Below, piece after piece: positions 8,100-14,392 of a stretch of DNA of 22,635 nt. The notes under the pieces were generated by a model. The model saw only the letters and a program-made list of their open reading frames with translations. It made no database searches and was not told the origin of the DNA. The position numbers were made by a program, and so were the translations under genes. The DNA is from JAVVTQ01 sp036653595 (GTDB lineage Bacteria; Bacillota; Clostridia; Oscillospirales; Ruminococcaceae), in contig JAVVTQ010000024.1 of NCBI GenBank assembly GCA_036653595.1, forward strand, positions 1-22,635. The letters run 5' to 3'. The first letter of the stretch is position 1. Each line of letters starts with the position of its first letter.

Positions 8100-8306
8100 T
8101 TATTGGTCGTGTGTATATCCAAAAAGCTCGTTTGGCGTACACTCGAGAAGCTGGCACAAAATTTCAATGTTTTCGTACTTGATTGACTTTGTTTCGTTGT
8201 TGATCATTCTGCTGAAATTCTGGTAGCTCATATTTAATTGTTTGTAGAGCCAATATTTTGTTTTCCCGGTTTTTGTAAGAAGCGTCAGAACATTAAGACT
8301 TACCAT
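8100..8306 (-). CDS. Small Cro/CI-type helix-turn-helix regulator
   Basis: 68 aa, essentially one XRE-like DNA-binding domain. The pattern is KTKYWLYKQLNMSYQNFSRM, with helix 2 and the recognition helix around residues 17-33, then a helix with IEILCQLLECTPNELF, typical of compact single-domain repressors. A GAGG site lies six nt before ATG. It diverges from an unknown 79-aa gene, and the 133 bp between them hold several dyads. This suggests self-repression and control of the neighbour, as in small regulator/partner pairs. The shared leader is far more AT-rich than neighbouring DNA, which may mark a recent acquisition. No toxin-like or phage gene is visible beside it. Confidence 0.85.
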   Translation of the reverse strand: MVSLNVLTLLTKTGKTKYWLYKQLNMSYQNFSRMINNETKSIKYENIEILCQLLECTPNELFGYTHDQ

Positions 8307-8315
8307 ATTATTCCT

Positions 8316-8353
8316 CTATTATCTGATACTTTACATTGATAATAGTAATACTA
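8316..8353. promoter_or_regulatory. Overlapping dyads between the divergent genes, candidate operators
   Basis: CTATTATC (8316-8323) and GATAATAG (8338-8345) form a perfect 8-bp inverted repeat with arm centres 22 bp apart, about two helical turns. The right arm merges into the 11-bp palindrome TAGTAATACTA (8343-8353). A similar TAGACTA lies at 8367-8373 inside the promoter spacer of the 79-aa gene. The left arm overlaps a GATAAT -10-like element for the regulator gene. Binding by the adjacent regulator is inferred. Confidence 0.55.
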
Positions 8354-8358
8354 GCGTA

Positions 8359-8387
8359 TTTACATGTAGACTATTAGGTTATATAAT
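8359..8387 (+). promoter_or_regulatory. Near-consensus sigma-A promoter of the 79-aa gene
   Basis: TTTACA (8359-8364) and TATAAT (8382-8387) are separated by 17 bp, a near-perfect promoter. Transcription should start near 8394, about 46 nt before the gene. The -35 lies six bases beyond the TAGTAATACTA palindrome, so a bound repressor could block it. Confidence 0.8.
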
Positions 8388-8439
8388 GGAAACATGATAT
8401 AATCTAATTGACAAATAAAATGACGGAAACTGCGATATT

Positions 8440-8679
8440 ATGAAACAGCTTATGGAACTGCTAGTCCAGTACTCGAATCTCGAATACATATCAAATCTTC
8501 GCGAACACCGCCGCTTTTGTGAAATAAACAAGGCGCTTAAAAAGGTGTTTCCCGATGACTTTGACATCTCCGAATGGAACGATGCGGCTTCTTATATCTC
8601 CGGTGAGCCTCATAGCTTTGAGAGCGCGGCAGCGGCTCTCACCTTTCTTTTGGCGCTGACCTCAGGCTATGGCAAATAG
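8440..8679 (+). CDS. Hypothetical 79-aa acidic protein, divergent from the HTH regulator
   Basis: 79 aa, not recognised. It is predicted mainly helical, with an N-terminal amphipathic segment (MKQLMELLVQY), a middle PDDFDISEWNDAASYISG and an alanine/leucine-rich C-terminal helix. It has no TM segment, cysteines for metal binding or known motif, apart from one Cys near residue 28. Support for a real gene: a near-consensus promoter at correct distance, a terminator 31 nt after the stop and neighbour-like codon use in the second half. The ribosome binding site is weak (ACGGAAA, 11 nt away). A 7-codon frame (8420-8443) ends in an ATGA overlap with this start and could couple translation. Position suggests a partner or target of the regulator. 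Confidence 0.7.
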   Translation: MKQLMELLVQYSNLEYISNLREHRRFCEINKALKKVFPDDFDISEWNDAASYISGEPHSFESAAAALTFLLALTSGYGK

Positions 8680-8709
8680 GAGCTGTGCATAATGCCGACA
8701 TTTCGCCGC

Positions 8710-8731
8710 AAGGCACCATTTTGCCTTTTTT
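8710..8731 (+). terminator. Intrinsic terminator after the 79-aa gene
   Basis: AAGGCA (8710-8715) pairs with TGCCTT (8722-8727) around a 6-nt loop and runs into six T residues. It separates the 79-aa gene from the rpsT promoter. Confidence 0.7.
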
Positions 8732-8805
8732 CATATCTTTTTTCAGAGTCAAGCCCTCTCTTATTTGATCCGTATTGCATTATAAAAGCTGTTTTGCGAA
8801 AACTG

Positions 8806-8834
8806 TTGATTTTTACTTCTTAAAATGATATTAT
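8806..8834 (+). promoter_or_regulatory. Sigma-A promoter of rpsT
   Basis: TTGATT (8806-8811) and TATTAT (8829-8834) are 17 bp apart and would start transcription near 8841, leaving a leader of about 30 nt that carries the AAAGGAGGTG binding site. Confidence 0.75.
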
Positions 8835-8870
8835 ACAAAGTACTGCACGGCAATCAAAGGAGGTGGTATC

Positions 8871-9122
8871 ATGCCGAATATCAAATCACAGAAAAAGCGC
8901 GTCTTGACGAGCGCCAAAGAAAACGCAGCAAATAAAGCTGTCAAATCAAACCTAAAATCCACACTGAAGAAGGCAGAGGCCGCCTTTGTAGCCGGTGAGG
9001 ACAAGAAAGTAATTGTCGACCGCACTGTCAGCACCATTGACAAGGCCGCCAAAAAAGGCGTTATAAGCAAAAACGCCGCAAACCACAAGAAGGCCGCACT
9101 TGCAAAAAGAGCCGCTCTGTAG
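8871..9122 (+). CDS. rpsT: 30S ribosomal protein S20
   Basis: 83 aa, very basic, standard S20 length. It begins MPNIKSQKKRV and carries the conserved N-terminal helix that binds 16S rRNA, followed by the second helix with TVSTIDKAAKKGVISKNAA and a C-terminal NHKKAALAKR. S20 binds 16S rRNA early in assembly of the small subunit. A complete AGGAGG site lies about eight nt before the ATG. The gene is monocistronic, with its own promoter and a strong terminator, as is common for rpsT. Confidence 0.97.
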   Translation: MPNIKSQKKRVLTSAKENAANKAVKSNLKSTLKKAEAAFVAGEDKKVIVDRTVSTIDKAAKKGVISKNAANHKKAALAKRAAL

Positions 9123-9153
9123 ACTGGGCTCTGTCTGATTTCCGATATAAGAA

Positions 9154-9195
9154 CCCCTCCGGACTTTAAAAATCCGGAGGGGCTTTTGTTTTTTG
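9154..9195 (+). terminator. Intrinsic terminator of rpsT
   Basis: A perfect 10-bp stem (CCCCTCCGGA, 9154-9163, with 9173-9182) and 9-nt loop are followed by a T-rich tract. It lies 31 nt after the rpsT stop codon. Confidence 0.95.
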
Positions 9196-9234
9196 TCATT
9201 TTTCGAAATTTGCACAGGGCTTTTTAGCTTTTGC

Positions 9235-9350
9235 TGAAATGCAGGCAATGGCAAAAGTGCGGTGCATCAAGTGGTGTGCTTTATCAACCATTACCGCAAT
9301 TACACCCAAAACAGAGTTTTCAAGCGCAGCTTGCGCCTTCTTCTTTTTTA
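9235..9350. repeat. Direct repeat copy 1 (about 113-bp unit, 120-bp period)
   Basis: The first 65 bases (9235-9299) are identical to 9355-9419, and the rest matches copy 2 except for one-base changes and a one-base insertion. The unit contains a long hairpin: TGCGGT pairs with ACCGCA and an inner AGTGGT pairs with ACCATT. A second GC hairpin (AAGCGCA/TGCGC) follows and then a T tract on the plus strand. On the minus strand the copy is open as a 40-residue frame. Confidence 0.95.
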
Positions 9351-9354
9351 TAGT

Positions 9355-9469
9355 TGAAATGCAGGCAATGGCAAAAGTGCGGTGCATCAAGTGGTGTGCT
9401 TTATCAACCATTACCGCAAGTACACCAAAACAGTGTTTTCAAGCGCAGCTTGCGCCTTCTTTTTTTAAA
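9355..9469. repeat. Direct repeat copy 2, overlapping the tagH stop codon
   Basis: This copy starts exactly 120 bp after copy 1 and lies next to the end of tagH, whose TAA occupies the last bases of the T tract. Both hairpins are conserved. Differences from copy 1 are a T/G change at 9420, loss of one C in the following run, an A/T change and a shorter pyrimidine tract. The hairpin with T tract faces the plus strand. Confidence 0.95.
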
Positions 9470-10199
9470 CCTGAGCTTTATAGGCGTCGCAGACCGTTGC
9501 TGTGTCGCCCAGCATGACGGTTTCGCCGCTTTTGAGCCAAAGCACCTTTGTGCACAGTTTTTCTATCTGCTCTATCGAGTGCGACACAATTATTACAGTG
9601 GTGTCCACCGACATAAGCTTCTGGATGCGCTGCTCGCATTTTTTCTGAAATTTGAAATCGCCGACTGCGAGGACTTCGTCCACTATGAGTATCTGCGGCT
9701 CCACAACCGTGGCAATCGCAAAGCCGAGACGCGCCTGCATACCGGAGGAAAAATTCTTTATCGGGATATCGAGAAATTCCGAAAGCTCCGAAAACTCCAC
9801 AATGTCATCAAACACGTACTCCATGAATTTTCTCGAATAGCCGAGCACCGAGCCGTTTAGGAATATATTTTCGCGCGCGGTCAAATCGATGTCAAACCCG
9901 GCGCCCAGCTCTATGAGCGGCGAAAGCGTGCCGAAAATCTCGGCGCTGCCCTTTGTCGGCTTCATGATTCCCGAGATTATTTTAAGCAGTGTGCTCTTAC
10001 CGCTGCCGTTTAGCCCGACAATTCCGAGAACCTCTCCCTTTTCCACGCGCACAGACACATCTTTCAGCGCCAAAAACGAGTTGAAAAACAGCTTTCTCTT
10101 GACAAGACGCACGAAGTATTCCTTGAGGCTGTCAACTTTTTCGCTCGTCATGTTAAATTCCATAGTGACATTTTTCACTTCAACCATCAGCTCACCCAT
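9465..10199 (-). CDS. tagH: ABC exporter ATPase for cell-surface polysaccharide (TagH/Wzt type)
   Basis: 244 aa, one nucleotide-binding domain. It powers export of a lipid-linked glycan or teichoic acid through the TagG-like permease. Walker A is GLNGSGKST, the signature reads NFSSGMQARL in place of LSGGQ, Walker B is ILIVDEVLAVGD and the switch is VSHS. IELGAGFDIDLTARENI is typical of the TagH/Wzt subfamily. The C-terminal substrate-binding domain found in many Wzt proteins is absent, as in short KpsT/TagH forms. The ATG has a G-rich site seven nt upstream; a GTG one codon earlier is possible. It starts 14 bp after the tagG stop codon. The exact glycan is unknown, so the symbol is by family only. 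Confidence 0.9.
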   Translation of the reverse strand: MGELMVEVKNVTMEFNMTSEKVDSLKEYFVRLVKRKLFFNSFLALKDVSVRVEKGEVLGIVGLNGSGKSTLLKIISGIMKPTKGSAEIFGTLSPLIELGAGFDIDLTARENIFLNGSVLGYSRKFMEYVFDDIVEFSELSEFLDIPIKNFSSGMQARLGFAIATVVEPQILIVDEVLAVGDFKFQKKCEQRIQKLMSVDTTVIIVSHSIEQIEKLCTKVLWLKSGETVMLGDTATVCDAYKAQV

Positions 10200-10213
10200 C
10201 ACACAGCCCCCCC

Positions 10214-10996
10214 TTAAATATAAAGTATAAATTTGTCCTGCGTCCGCTTAAACACCCAAAAGCCGAGGAAAAGAAACACGAGCGCATATCCGATGCATAT
10301 CAGATTCATCTCAAGCGTCGGAAACTGCCCGTACATCACAACTGCGCGGAAGTACTCTATATACCAAGTCAGCGGATTTACAAGCGCCACATATTTGAGC
10401 CAGCTGCCGTCGAGTGTCGACATCGGGTAGATTATTGGAGTCATATACATCCACGCCATTATCATCACCGAATACAGATGCTTGAGGTCGCGAAAAAACA
10501 CGCAGAGCGCGGAGAGAATCATGCCAAACCCAATTGCAAAGCCCAGCATCGAAATGAGCGGAATCGGAAACAGGAGCATTGACCACGAAAGCGGTATTCT
10601 GAATATGACGAGCATCACCGCAATTGCCGACAGCGAAAATCCCAGGTTTACAAAGGCAAACAGCATTTTTTCAAGCGGAAAGATATATTTTGGTATGTAA
10701 ACCTTTTTGATGAGCGATGCGGCGTCGATTATGGAGTAGTTCGCACTCGTTGTCGCCTCGCTGAAAAAGGTGTACAGTGTCTGTCCGGAAATTATATAGA
10801 GCGGGAGGTTTGGTATCGAATAGCGAAATACGCGAGAAAATACAGCTGTCAGAATAAGCATCATCAAAATAGGGTTTAAGAGGCTCCAAAGAACCCCCAA
10901 AACAGACCTTCTGTACTTCACCTTGAGGTCGCGCACAATCAGGTTTGAGAGAAGAAATCTATATTTCATAAATGTGTCACAATAAGCTCTCAGCAT
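10214..10996 (-). CDS. tagG: ABC-2 type polysaccharide export permease (TagG/KpsM type)
   Basis: 260 aa with six predicted TM helices. The N-terminal RDLKVKYRRSVLGVLWSLLNP is the hallmark of TagG/RfbA/KpsM permeases, and the C-terminus has the usual MTPIIYP and NPLTWYIEYFR segments. It forms the membrane channel of the exporter with the downstream ATPase. The start chosen has GGGAGG four nt upstream. A longer frame opens at 11173, but an extended -10 at 11088-11093 lies inside it and its extra 59 residues are not family-like. A spoVAE terminator precedes it, so tagGH appears to be its own unit. Confidence 0.92.
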   Translation of the reverse strand: MLRAYCDTFMKYRFLLSNLIVRDLKVKYRRSVLGVLWSLLNPILMMLILTAVFSRVFRYSIPNLPLYIISGQTLYTFFSEATTSANYSIIDAASLIKKVYIPKYIFPLEKMLFAFVNLGFSLSAIAVMLVIFRIPLSWSMLLFPIPLISMLGFAIGFGMILSALCVFFRDLKHLYSVMIMAWMYMTPIIYPMSTLDGSWLKYVALVNPLTWYIEYFRAVVMYGQFPTLEMNLICIGYALVFLFLGFWVFKRTQDKFILYI

Positions 10997-11087
10997 ATAG
11001 CCTCCCACAGTCTTGCGCCGTGACCGCCGCAGTCTCGCCGCGTTCGCGCATTTTTGATTTGCCTCGTCGCGGCAAATATCCGACCTC

Positions 11088-11093
11088 ATTGTA
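11088..11093 (-). promoter_or_regulatory. Extended -10 promoter of tagGH
   Basis: On the minus strand TGATACAAT supplies an extended -10 (TGn plus TACAAT). The -35 region is weak. Transcription would start near 11081, 85 nt before the preferred tagG start. Confidence 0.5.
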
Positions 11094-11211
11094 TCACATT
11101 GCTTTGAGTTTTGCATCTGATTCCGCGCGACGCCAAGCCCGCTTATGCTGACACGGTTATGCGGCTTTGGCACTTCTGATTTTCATTTTGCAAAACGAAC
11201 TGACATATGAC

Positions 11212-11236
11212 AAAAAGGCGCGTGTTTACACGCACC
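11212..11236 (-). terminator. Intrinsic terminator of spoVAE
   Basis: On the minus strand GGTGCGTGT pairs with ACACGCGCC (one G-U pair) around an AA turn and is followed by TTTTTG. It lies about 100 nt past the spoVAE stop codon. Confidence 0.75.
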
Positions 11237-11337
11237 TCATGAAAAAAATTTTTTAGGAAAGCCTGCGCTGCGAAATCGCCGTCTGGCTATTTGCCGCAGC
11301 CGCATTTTCACGGAACTCTAAAGATATTGCCGTCTTC

Positions 11338-11694
11338 TCAGCTTTGATCTTTGGATTTGAACAAAAGCGCAACTGCCAGCCCGGTCATAAGCGACATGGC
11401 AATCCCCCCCGCCGCCGCCGCGAGACCGCCCGTCAGCACGCCTGTGGCACCGTCTTTTTCTATAGCGCTTTTGACGCCCTCAAAGAGCATGTGTCCAAAG
11501 CCGACAATCGGGACCGTTGCCCCTGCACCGGAAAATTCCACCAGCGGCTTGTACAGGCCGAGCGCTGAAAGCACCACACCCGACACCACAAAGGAGGTCA
11601 GTATCCTTGCGGGAGTAAGCTTTGTCAGGTCGATGAGAAGCTGACCTATAAGGCATATAAACCCGCCCACCAAAAAAGCCCATAAATAATCCAT
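11338..11694 (-). CDS. spoVAE: Stage V sporulation protein AE (SpoVA channel component)
   Basis: 118 aa, the usual length for SpoVAE. Three or more hydrophobic helices are present, with the family stretches GQLLIDLTKLTPARILTSFVVSGV and GATVPIVGFGHML. SpoVA proteins form an inner spore-membrane channel that loads dipicolinic acid during sporulation and releases it on germination. The ATG used has GGGAG seven nt upstream. The gene normally sits in spoVAC-spoVAD-spoVAE, but here it stands alone between a glycosyltransferase and an ABC exporter. A terminator-like hairpin lies directly before its ribosome binding site. Partner genes must be elsewhere, or this is an extra copy. Confidence 0.9.
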   Translation of the reverse strand: MDYLWAFLVGGFICLIGQLLIDLTKLTPARILTSFVVSGVVLSALGLYKPLVEFSGAGATVPIVGFGHMLFEGVKSAIEKDGATGVLTGGLAAAAGGIAMSLMTGLAVALLFKSKDQS

Positions 11695-11706
11695 AAACAC
11701 TCTCCC

Positions 11707-11743
11707 AAAAAAAGAACTCTTTGCACATATCCTGTGCAAAGAG
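11707..11743 (-). terminator. Terminator or attenuator directly before spoVAE
   Basis: CTCTTTGCACA (11717-11727) and its complement (11733-11743) form a perfect 11-bp stem with a 5-nt loop, followed on the minus strand by TTC and seven T residues. The tract ends one base before the GGGAG site of spoVAE. It is correctly placed to end the glycosyltransferase transcript, but leaves no room for a spoVAE promoter after it. Confidence 0.85.
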
Positions 11744-11828
11744 CTGGGGTTTATTCATTTGGGCAAGCTTTATTGCAGTTAGACACACCGCATACACAAA
11801 GCCAAATCGATCAAAGGCGAGGCTTTTG

Positions 11829-12896
11829 TCAGCGCTTTAAAATGCGGTTTATTGCGGAAATTGCGCGCCAGGAACGCGAATTGAGAATTTCGTTCATCTG
11901 TGCTCTGCGCAGCGCATACAGGCCGCGCAGCGCCTTTAGGTGAAGCTCTGCCTTTTCGGGTTCGTCGGACGCGGCGTCGAGGACGAGTATCTCAGACACA
12001 GCGCTCTCGACACAAAGCGAATTCTGTGCGCCATATTGCAAAAGCGGCCACCATTCACGAAGCACCTCGCAGGCGTCGTCCTCCGTCATATTTTGGGCAT
12101 CCGCAAGCAAATCCATAAAGCCGGACAGTCCGAGCGACAAAAAGCTGTGGTAGTACTCAAGCTGTCCTTTAGGCTCCAACACATCAAACGCCTGCTTGTA
12201 GCATTGTGTGACTTCGCAGAGATGTTTTTTGCTGAAATCGTGAAAAATCGAATCCTCGCGAATTCGGTATATATAAACCGTTCTCTTTATTCTGGCAGCT
12301 TTTTTGCAACAGGCAAGATACGACAATATAAAAAGGCTGTCTTCTCCGTACACCTGTTTGAACTCCAGCTTGTTGCTGTCGATTATGCTCTTTTTGAATA
12401 TCTTCGTCCAAAATGGGTCTGCTGCCGAAAAAAACGGCGCTATTGAACGCGACAAATCGATGCCGCCCTCGGGAACCTGAGCGTATTTTTCGGCACAGTC
12501 GACAATTCTCTTTCCGTGCAGCTCGCTGTAGCTGCCACTGGCAACATCGGCGCCGTACTTTTCTATCGCAAAAAGCAGCTCCTCACATGCGCGCGGGTCC
12601 AGCATATCGTCATTGTCGAGAAACATTATGTACGGCGCCGTCGCAGCGCGAATACACACGTTTCTCGGAACGCTGGCGGAGCCTGATGTTTCGTTTGTGC
12701 GCAGCGCCAAAACATTCGGGTATTTTTTCGCCCATGCTTCAATCATCTGTCCGCTATTGTCCGCAGAACAATCATCACAAAAAATCAGCTGAATTTTTTC
12801 AAACCCCAGCGACTGCCTCCTCACACTGTCAAAGGCCTTTTGCAGATATTTCTGCGCATTGTAGACAGGCACAATAACGCTCACCTTGCAGTCCAT
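11829..12896 (-). CDS. Family 2 glycosyltransferase
   Basis: 355 aa. A GT-A fold domain fills about residues 1-220, with VSVIVPVYNA at the N-terminus, acidic nucleotide-sugar residues at D41/D42 and the DxD-type motif FLDNDD (D94, D96, D97). A later GED and a basic C-terminal tail (SRSWRAISAINRILKR) are common in polysaccharide glycosyltransferases. It transfers a sugar from a nucleotide donor to a growing surface glycan at the cytoplasmic face of the membrane; donor and acceptor are unknown. AGAGGG lies five nt before the ATG. It starts 42 bp after the amidotransferase gene, and a strong hairpin follows. Confidence 0.9.
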   Translation of the reverse strand: MDCKVSVIVPVYNAQKYLQKAFDSVRRQSLGFEKIQLIFCDDCSADNSGQMIEAWAKKYPNVLALRTNETSGSASVPRNVCIRAATAPYIMFLDNDDMLDPRACEELLFAIEKYGADVASGSYSELHGKRIVDCAEKYAQVPEGGIDLSRSIAPFFSAADPFWTKIFKKSIIDSNKLEFKQVYGEDSLFILSYLACCKKAARIKRTVYIYRIREDSIFHDFSKKHLCEVTQCYKQAFDVLEPKGQLEYYHSFLSLGLSGFMDLLADAQNMTEDDACEVLREWWPLLQYGAQNSLCVESAVSEILVLDAASDEPEKAELHLKALRGLYALRRAQMNEILNSRSWRAISAINRILKR

Positions 12897-12938
12897 AGAT
12901 GCCCTCTTTTGCTCATATTGTTTTCCGAAACAGCATTG

Positions 12939-14054
12939 TTATTTATTCCAAACAGGCTCCTTGAGCACCCATTTTCCGACAAAATCCTTTTCGAAAATGT
13001 CCCGATTGTAGAACCTGTCGATGATTGCCCAGAACTCCGTCTCCGTATAGCCGACAAACTCACAAAAATCGCGCACACACAGCGAGTCGAGATTGTGGTC
13101 GCGCTCCTTGACAAGCTTTATCGCCTCGTCGCGCGTCATCATGCCATAGCGCACGCAGCGCGCACTGTAATCGGTGGCTGCGGCATGGCCGAATTTGGGA
13201 TATTTGAGCCAGCTGTGCACGAGATATGCACGGCTGTCAATTTGGTCAAACTGCTCTACGTGATGACTTCTGTCCCATTCGTGGGACAAATCGTGAAACC
13301 CGCGGCTCTTGGCAAATTCATAGTTTCTAAAGCTGTTCCACTCCATAAAGTAAGAGAGATACATCGGGTCAAGCTTGTCAAGCTCCTCGGCAGAGGGCGC
13401 GAGTGTCAAGGAGAGGTCGCGCTCTGTGACGCCATCGCCCAGCAGCTCCTCGATTGGCATTCCCACGGCGACTCCGTTGTTTATCTGATCTTTCGCGGAA
13501 TATGTCTCCTCGTCCGAGTTTCCGCCGTACTCAAAGCTCACGTTTTCGCCATAGCAGAGCAGCGGCGTGTTGAACTTGACTGCCATGTGAAGCGGGAAAG
13601 TATATATAAGGCGGTCGAGAAACCATGTCGGTTTTCCGAATTTTTCAAACATTTTTCTCATAAGTATCTTCTGCGTTTTTATGTCGGGCTTGCAGCTGAT
13701 AATCGTGCAGCCAAATGTCTCGCTTATATTTTTGATGTTGTGCTTTCCGGCCTCCGTCATCGGAAAATTGTCCTCGACGGAAAAAAGTATCGGGTTCATG
13801 CCCATAAGCTCTTTGAGGACATAGACCTGATAGTGGCTGTCCTTGCCCCCCGACACGGCTACAGCGCAGTCATAGCCGCCGGGGCCGTTCATTTTGCGGT
13901 ATTTGTCGCAGAGTACTTTCAGCTCCTCAAATCGCTTGTCCCAGTCTATTTTTTTGCGGTCTTCGTAGTGGCGGCAGGCACAACATACGCCGTCCTTGTC
14001 AAAAGTGATGCCCGGCCTTGTGTCCGGCATGACACAGCGCGTGCAGTATTTCAT
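12939..14054 (-). CDS. N-acetyl sugar amidotransferase (WbpG/PseA family)
   Basis: 371 aa. Paired cysteines near the N-terminus (C4/C7 and C24/C27) likely bind zinc. An ATP-pyrophosphatase PP-loop SGGKDS lies at 68-73. These enzymes adenylate an N-acetyl group of a UDP- or CMP-linked sugar and replace oxygen by ammonia, giving acetamidino sugars, usually with ammonia from a HisH/HisF-like pair. No such pair is in the window. Clear family stretches are RCVMPDTRPGI, SVEDNFPMTEAG and ARCVRYGMMTRDEA. The start has GAGGGG seven nt upstream; a longer frame adds only five residues. A good promoter lies at 14094-14122. It leads the unit with the glycosyltransferase. Confidence 0.88.
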   Translation of the reverse strand: MKYCTRCVMPDTRPGITFDKDGVCCACRHYEDRKKIDWDKRFEELKVLCDKYRKMNGPGGYDCAVAVSGGKDSHYQVYVLKELMGMNPILFSVEDNFPMTEAGKHNIKNISETFGCTIISCKPDIKTQKILMRKMFEKFGKPTWFLDRLIYTFPLHMAVKFNTPLLCYGENVSFEYGGNSDEETYSAKDQINNGVAVGMPIEELLGDGVTERDLSLTLAPSAEELDKLDPMYLSYFMEWNSFRNYEFAKSRGFHDLSHEWDRSHHVEQFDQIDSRAYLVHSWLKYPKFGHAAATDYSARCVRYGMMTRDEAIKLVKERDHNLDSLCVRDFCEFVGYTETEFWAIIDRFYNRDIFEKDFVGKWVLKEPVWNK

Positions 14055-14093
14055 AATATTACCCCTCAATATTCATATTCCTATATCAATTTG

Positions 14094-14122
14094 AGTTTAT
14101 CAAATTGCGGCGCTATAGTCAA
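14094..14122 (-). promoter_or_regulatory. Sigma-A promoter of the amidotransferase-glycosyltransferase unit
   Basis: On the minus strand TTGACT (14122-14117) and TAAACT (14099-14094) are 17 bp apart. The expected start near 14087 gives a leader of about 33 nt before the ATG at 14054. Confidence 0.65.
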
Positions 14123-14337
14123 TTTACATCTTTTGAAAATGACCTTCTCCTCGACATTTTTTGCTCTCTTTGTGTGACTGACGGTATTTTTCTCATTATT
14201 TTGATTTATTCACACATTTGTATTAAGATGTATAAGCAAGAATCTTTAATAGGATTTCTTTTTTCACCGCTGTTCTTAATAATTTCTCAAAATGCCTTGC
14301 CGCTGCTATTTTGGCACAAACGTCACATTCGGCGTCT

Positions 14338-14367
14338 TTGCCGTTCTTTTTGCAAATACAATATATC
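14338..14367 (+). promoter_or_regulatory. Possible promoter of the symporter operon
   Basis: TTGCCG (14338-14343) and TATATC (14362-14367) are 18 bp apart, a weak match. Transcription would start near 14374, just before the preferred start codon region. Confidence 0.25.
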
Positions 14368-14392
14368 ATCTGATGATTTTGAAACGGGTGAT

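Larger units (their letters stand above)
10997..11337. other. Gene-free interval between spoVAE and tagG
   Basis: This 341-bp gap holds the spoVAE terminator (11212-11236) and the tagG promoter (11088-11093). The 85-nt tagG leader between the promoter and the ribosome binding site is GC-rich and may fold, but I see no known riboswitch. Confidence 0.6.
14055..14392. other. AT-rich divergent promoter region
   Basis: This 338-bp gap lies between the divergent amidotransferase and symporter genes. It contains the amidotransferase promoter (14094-14122) and a weak candidate for the symporter (14338-14367). The symporter frame stays open back to 14105 with hydrophobic stretches, but it would overlap the opposing promoter and has no ribosome binding site, so I leave it non-coding. 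Confidence 0.55.

Noticed and set aside
9196..9411. Minus-strand 71-aa frame covering the direct repeat
   Set aside because: The open frame follows from the 120-bp period being a codon multiple. It lacks a ribosome binding site and runs through conserved hairpins, so I report the repeat rather than a gene.
10997..11173. Upstream extension of tagG by 59 residues
   Set aside because: The extension is not like permease N-termini, and an extended -10 promoter lies within it. The ATG at 10996 has a GGGAGG site.
12840..14177. Plus-strand 445-aa frame antisense to the amidotransferase
   Set aside because: The minus strand encodes a complete PP-loop enzyme with start signals. The plus frame has no family features and is a shadow frame.
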